Source: Nitrospinota bacterium
GTDB taxonomy: Bacteria > Nitrospinota > Nitrospinia > Nitrospinales > JACRGP01
DNA length: 38,236 nucleotides
Reading direction: 5' to 3'
Assembly (NCBI GenBank): GCA_016207065.1
Contig: JACQQK010000016.1
Span: 1 to 38,236, forward strand
Below, one piece after another: positions 35,783 to 38,236 of this stretch. Made by a program: the position numbers and the translations under genes. The notes beneath the pieces are model-generated. The model ran no database searches. It saw only the letters and a list, made by a program, of their open reading frames with translations, and was not told where the DNA came from. Each line of letters starts with the position of its first letter. The first letter of the stretch is position 1.

Positions 35783-36019
35783 TCAATTTGTCGTCCTTGG
35801 CGGACCGGGCGGTTTTGTTCGGATCAAATCGTTCCTCAGCTTCATTATGCCGCGCAAATAGTCCGGCGAGCCGGGCAGTTCCGTGACGTGTTTGAGCGCC
35901 GCCATCTCGATGACCAGCGAGCCGTGCACCCCGAACGAGCGGTCGCCGATGCGCGCGATCGCCCAGGGAATTTCCTCTTCCAGGTCCATATCGTCATCAT
36001 CGTCATTGTCGTCGCTCAT
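35783..36019 (-). CDS. Truncated CheW-like protein
   Basis: From ATG 36019 the product has only 78 residues. An acidic lead (MSDDNDDDDDMDLEEE) is followed by a segment like the first half of a CheW domain: IARIGDRSFGVHGSLVIEMA, then VTELPGSPDYLRGIMKLRNDLI, matching the pattern in which CheW has 'vP..p.yv.GvinlRG.vipv'. The frame then ends RTKPPGPPRTTN, so the second beta-barrel half of CheW is missing. The upstream ATG at 36046 is less likely. It sits between the hydrogenase large subunit and the synthetase-GNAT gene on the same strand. It might be a degenerate adaptor or a small partner protein; the assignment is tentative. Confidence 0.65.
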   Translation of the reverse strand: MSDDNDDDDDMDLEEEIPWAIARIGDRSFGVHGSLVIEMAALKHVTELPGSPDYLRGIMKLRNDLIRTKPPGPPRTTN

Positions 36020-36092
36020 GGAGTTCCTGGCCTTCGCTCCCAACAAGAAAGTTGCCGCCGGGGCCGGGGCGTACCGGTCCGGACGGGCGGCA

Positions 36093-37394
36093 TCACTCGC
36101 GCTCCACGTTCAATTTCAGGAAATGCGTCGCGCAGGAGATGCACGGATCGTAGTTGCGGATCGCCTGCTCGCACTGCCAGGTCAGCTTCTCGTCCGTCAA
36201 ATCCAAACGCGGGGGGATGAACTCCCGCAAGTCGTCCTCGATGATCTTCTGGTTCTGCGACGTCGGCGGGACGATCTTGGCGTCGAGGATCGTCCCCGAC
36301 TCGTCCAGCTTGTAACGGTGATAGAGGATGCCCCGCGGGGCTTCGGTGATCGCGCAGGCGGCGCCGGCGCGCGGCCGGACGTCCTCCGCGGGTTTTTCCG
36401 GCGGTTCGTACCGGTCGATCAGGCGCAAGGCCTCCTCGACGGCGTGCACGGTCTCCACGCCGCGGACGAGGATGCTTTTGAACGGGTTCCGGCAGACCGG
36501 CCCCAGTCCCGCCGAACGCGCCGACTCTTGCGCCAGGGGGCCCAGCTTGTCGAAATTCAAACTGTACCTGGCCATCGGCCCCACGAAATACGCGCCCCTC
36601 GCCTTGAGTACGGAATGGAGGGCGTTGGACCGTTCCACGTGGATTTCCTGGAAATGGTTTTCGTATTCGCCCGCGTCGATGTCCAGGCCCTTGCTGGACA
36701 CGAGCCTTCCCTCGTTGAACGGGTACTCGCCGGGGTGGCGCAAGGCGACGAACTCGTAATCGCGCTCGAACTCGGGGAAGGCGAATCCCGCCGTGAACTG
36801 GACGGCCGCGCGGGCGAACTCCAGCCCCCATTTCAGCCGCTCCTTCAGTGGCGCCAGGTCTTTTTTGGCGGGGACCTTGTAGAACCCGCCGACGCGCGCG
36901 TTGATGGGGTGGATCTCGCGCCCGCCCAACAGCGCGACGATGTCGTTTCCCAGTTTCTTCAGTTTCAGGACGTTCTCCACGAGGTCCTTATGGTCCCGGG
37001 CGATCTGGATCGCGTCCTCGTATCCCAGGAAATCGGGGGCGTGGAGCATGAAGACGTGGAGGACGTGGCTTTCGATCCACTCTCCGCAATAGATCAGCCG
37101 GCGCAGGGCGCGGACTTGCGGGTCGATCTCGACCCCCAGGGCGCGCTCCATCGCGTGGACCGCGCTCATCTGGTAGGCGATGGGGCAGATGCCGCAGATG
37201 CGGGCGGTGATGTCGGGGGCCTCGGAGAACTTTCGGCCGCGCAGGAACGCCTCGAAAAAGCGCGGCGGCTCGAAGATCCTCAGTTGCACGTCGGCCAGCG
37301 CGCCGTCCTTGATCTTGACGTACAAGGCGCCCTCGCCCTCGACGCGGGCCAGATAATCGACCTTGAGGGTCCTGGTCTTTTTACCGTTTTTCAT
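36093..37394 (-). CDS. hydA: [NiFe] hydrogenase large (catalytic) subunit, group 3b
   Basis: The subunit that carries the nickel-iron active site. The 433 residues are the usual size for group 3b/3 enzymes. The L1 motif is R-I-C67-GI-C70 in [21 protein letters not shown]; the L2 motif is D416-P-C418-IS-C421-ATH424 near the C-terminus, followed by a ten-residue tail (FLKLNVERE-like) expected to be cut by the maturation protease. [15 protein letters not shown] at the start and [14 protein letters not shown] are typical. No signal peptide or Tat motif is present, so it is cytoplasmic, as expected for the NADP-linked group. It overlaps the small-subunit gene by 14 bp. Confidence 0.96.
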   Translation of the reverse strand: MKNGKKTRTLKVDYLARVEGEGALYVKIKDGALADVQLRIFEPPRFFEAFLRGRKFSEAPDITARICGICPIAYQMSAVHAMERALGVEIDPQVRALRRLIYCGEWIESHVLHVFMLHAPDFLGYEDAIQIARDHKDLVENVLKLKKLGNDIVALLGGREIHPINARVGGFYKVPAKKDLAPLKERLKWGLEFARAAVQFTAGFAFPEFERDYEFVALRHPGEYPFNEGRLVSSKGLDIDAGEYENHFQEIHVERSNALHSVLKARGAYFVGPMARYSLNFDKLGPLAQESARSAGLGPVCRNPFKSILVRGVETVHAVEEALRLIDRYEPPEKPAEDVRPRAGAACAITEAPRGILYHRYKLDESGTILDAKIVPPTSQNQKIIEDDLREFIPPRLDLTDEKLTWQCEQAIRNYDPCISCATHFLKLNVERE

Positions 37395-38163
37395 GGGCCT
37401 CGCTCTCCTTGCGGAATTCGTTCGCGTAGGCGTTGAACCCGCGGAACGCCCGGAGGATGTCCGGATCGTTCAAACCCATTTGCGCGAACTGCCGCGCGAG
37501 GGACTCCGTATTGGGGGTCTCCTTCGGCCCGAAACAGGCGTAGCACCCGCGGTGATACGCCGGGCAGATCGCCCCGCATCCGGAGTGGGTGACCGGCCCC
37601 ATGCACGGCTCGCCGCGGGCCACCATGACGCACACGTTGCCCGCGCGTTTGCATTCGACGCACACGCTATGGGGCGGGACATTGGGTTTCCGCCCGTTCA
37701 GGAAAGCGTTGACGGTCTCCACCAGCTGGACCTTGCTGATGGGGCACCCGCGCAACTCGAAGTCCACGCGCACGTGGTCCTGGATGGGCGTCGATTTGTT
37801 GAGCGTCTCGATATAAGCCGGCGTCGCGTACACGATGGAAACGAATTCCCTCGCGTCCTTGAAGTTGCGCAACGACTGGATGCCGCCCGCCGTGGCGCAG
37901 GCGCCGATCGTGACCAGGAACCTCGACGCGCGGCGCACCTCGTGGATGCGCTCGGCGTCGCGCTGGGTGGTGATCGACCCCTCGACCAGCGACAGGTCGT
38001 AGGGCCCTTTCACGACGGCGCGGGACGCCTCGGGGAAATTGGCGATGTCCACTTTCCCCACGACCGCCAGGAATTCCTCCTCGCAATCCAGAAGACTCAA
38101 CTGGCACCCGTCGCACGAGGCGAATTTCCAGACGGCCAGTTTCGGTTTTCGCCGGTCACTCAC
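37381..38163 (-). CDS. hydD: [NiFe] hydrogenase small subunit, group 3b
   Basis: Iron-sulfur subunit of 260 residues that passes electrons from the large subunit. It has [20 protein letters not shown] (proximal cluster cysteines), [28 protein letters not shown] and [14 protein letters not shown]. The cysteine-rich C-terminus ([13 protein letters not shown], then [20 protein letters not shown] and [10 protein letters not shown]) fits the remaining clusters. It has no Tat signal peptide. Its start is a GTG at 38163, one base after the stop of the preceding gene. Confidence 0.95.
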   Translation of the reverse strand: MSDRRKPKLAVWKFASCDGCQLSLLDCEEEFLAVVGKVDIANFPEASRAVVKGPYDLSLVEGSITTQRDAERIHEVRRASRFLVTIGACATAGGIQSLRNFKDAREFVSIVYATPAYIETLNKSTPIQDHVRVDFELRGCPISKVQLVETVNAFLNGRKPNVPPHSVCVECKRAGNVCVMVARGEPCMGPVTHSGCGAICPAYHRGCYACFGPKETPNTESLARQFAQMGLNDPDILRAFRGFNAYANEFRKESEAHEKR

Positions 38164-38164
38164 G

Positions 38165-38236
38165 TCAGATCTCCCGTTTCGAAAAAATGGGCCGGATGCG
38201 GTCGAACCGGAACACCGGCCCGTCCTTGCAGACGAA
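38165..38236 (-). CDS. hydG: Hydrogenase diaphorase (FAD/NAD(P)-binding) subunit, C-terminal fragment
   Basis: Only the last 23 codons are in the window: [22 protein letters not shown] and a stop. The cysteine followed by GPVF is the usual end of ferredoxin-NADP-reductase-like gamma subunits of group 3b hydrogenases, which oxidise or reduce NAD(P)H. The position directly before the small subunit agrees with the hydBGDA gene order known from Pyrococcus furiosus. The rest is beyond the window edge. Confidence 0.75.
   Translation of the reverse strand, partial: FVCKDGPVFRFDRIRPIFSKREI

Noticed and set aside
35758-35786. A promoter for the synthetase-GNAT gene (perfect TTGACA on the minus strand)
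   Set aside because: The expected -10 position reads GAATTT, a poor match, and the gene fits in a continuing operon.
34360-35886. A 508-codon plus-strand frame opposite the synthetase-GNAT gene
   Set aside because: It is antisense to a well-supported 912-residue protein; the composition (R, G, P, D rich) is typical of a shadow frame.
35883-37436. A 517-codon plus-strand frame opposite hydA
   Set aside because: It overlaps the hydrogenase large subunit fully and shows no family features.
1-38236. tRNA, rRNA, replication origin or integrase/attachment site
   Set aside because: None could be recognised. dnaN lacks dnaA or DnaA-box clusters nearby, and no integrase or transposase gene accompanies the R-M island.

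Overview
The window is a GC-rich bacterial chromosome segment from a Gram-negative organism. Supporting signs are a murein-recycling ligase (Mpl), a LemA/GIDE envelope pair, an envelope-anchored coiled-coil protein, a soluble hybrid histidine kinase, and a soluble NAD(P)-linked group 3b [NiFe] hydrogenase. The mix of gene families, together with dispersed 'CCCCCTTTGTTAAAGGGGG' and 'GTCATTGCGAGC' type repeats, recalls Nitrospinota, Nitrospirota or deltaproteobacterial-type lineages. This is an inference from memory; no 16S or other firm marker is present.

Layout. 1-4551 (+): the end of a HAD phosphatase, mpl, an unrecognised 382-residue protein overlapping mpl, and dnaN. 4724-13831 (-): a membrane-anchored coiled-coil protein, a CheY-like response regulator, purH, a small proline-rich protein, a large DUF6178-like protein, a DUF2461 protein, an AhpD-type protein with its TetR regulator, and a double-length ThyX-like protein. 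14123-about 18105 (+): an AT-richer restriction-modification island, consisting of a beta-type DNA methyltransferase followed by a PD-(D/E)XK/N6-methylase fusion. The second R-M gene runs without a stop into aroA, giving one 1361-codon reading frame. 19409-22765 (+): a SPATA20/YyaL-type thioredoxin-domain protein and bioB. 22766-23143: an array of repeat elements. 23144-27262 (-): GIDE-like protein, LemA and a hybrid histidine kinase. 27331-38236 (-): one roughly 11 kb operon-like hydrogenase cluster. In transcription order it holds the diaphorase subunit (partial), small subunit, large subunit, a CheW-like fragment, an ADP-forming acyl-CoA synthetase/GNAT fusion, the maturation protease, a short zinc-fingerless HypA, then HypF, HypC, HypD and HypE. 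HypB is not in the window.

The most unusual signal is a family of about 100-bp repeats ('element A') bounded by short palindromes of the type CCAGCGTGnCGCTGG. It is found between genes, but also inside two protein-coding genes, in opposite orientations, without breaking either reading frame. In the yyaL-type gene it forms a perfect-period 99-bp tandem pair adding 66 residues. In the DUF6178-like gene it sits beside a second repeat type ('element B') and together they supply about 50 residues. This resembles the Rickettsia palindromic elements in behaviour, but the sequence family is one I do not recognise. The second notable signal is the R-M island that has captured the start of aroA.

Gene function is read from the sequence and from remembered family motifs only; no database search was possible.
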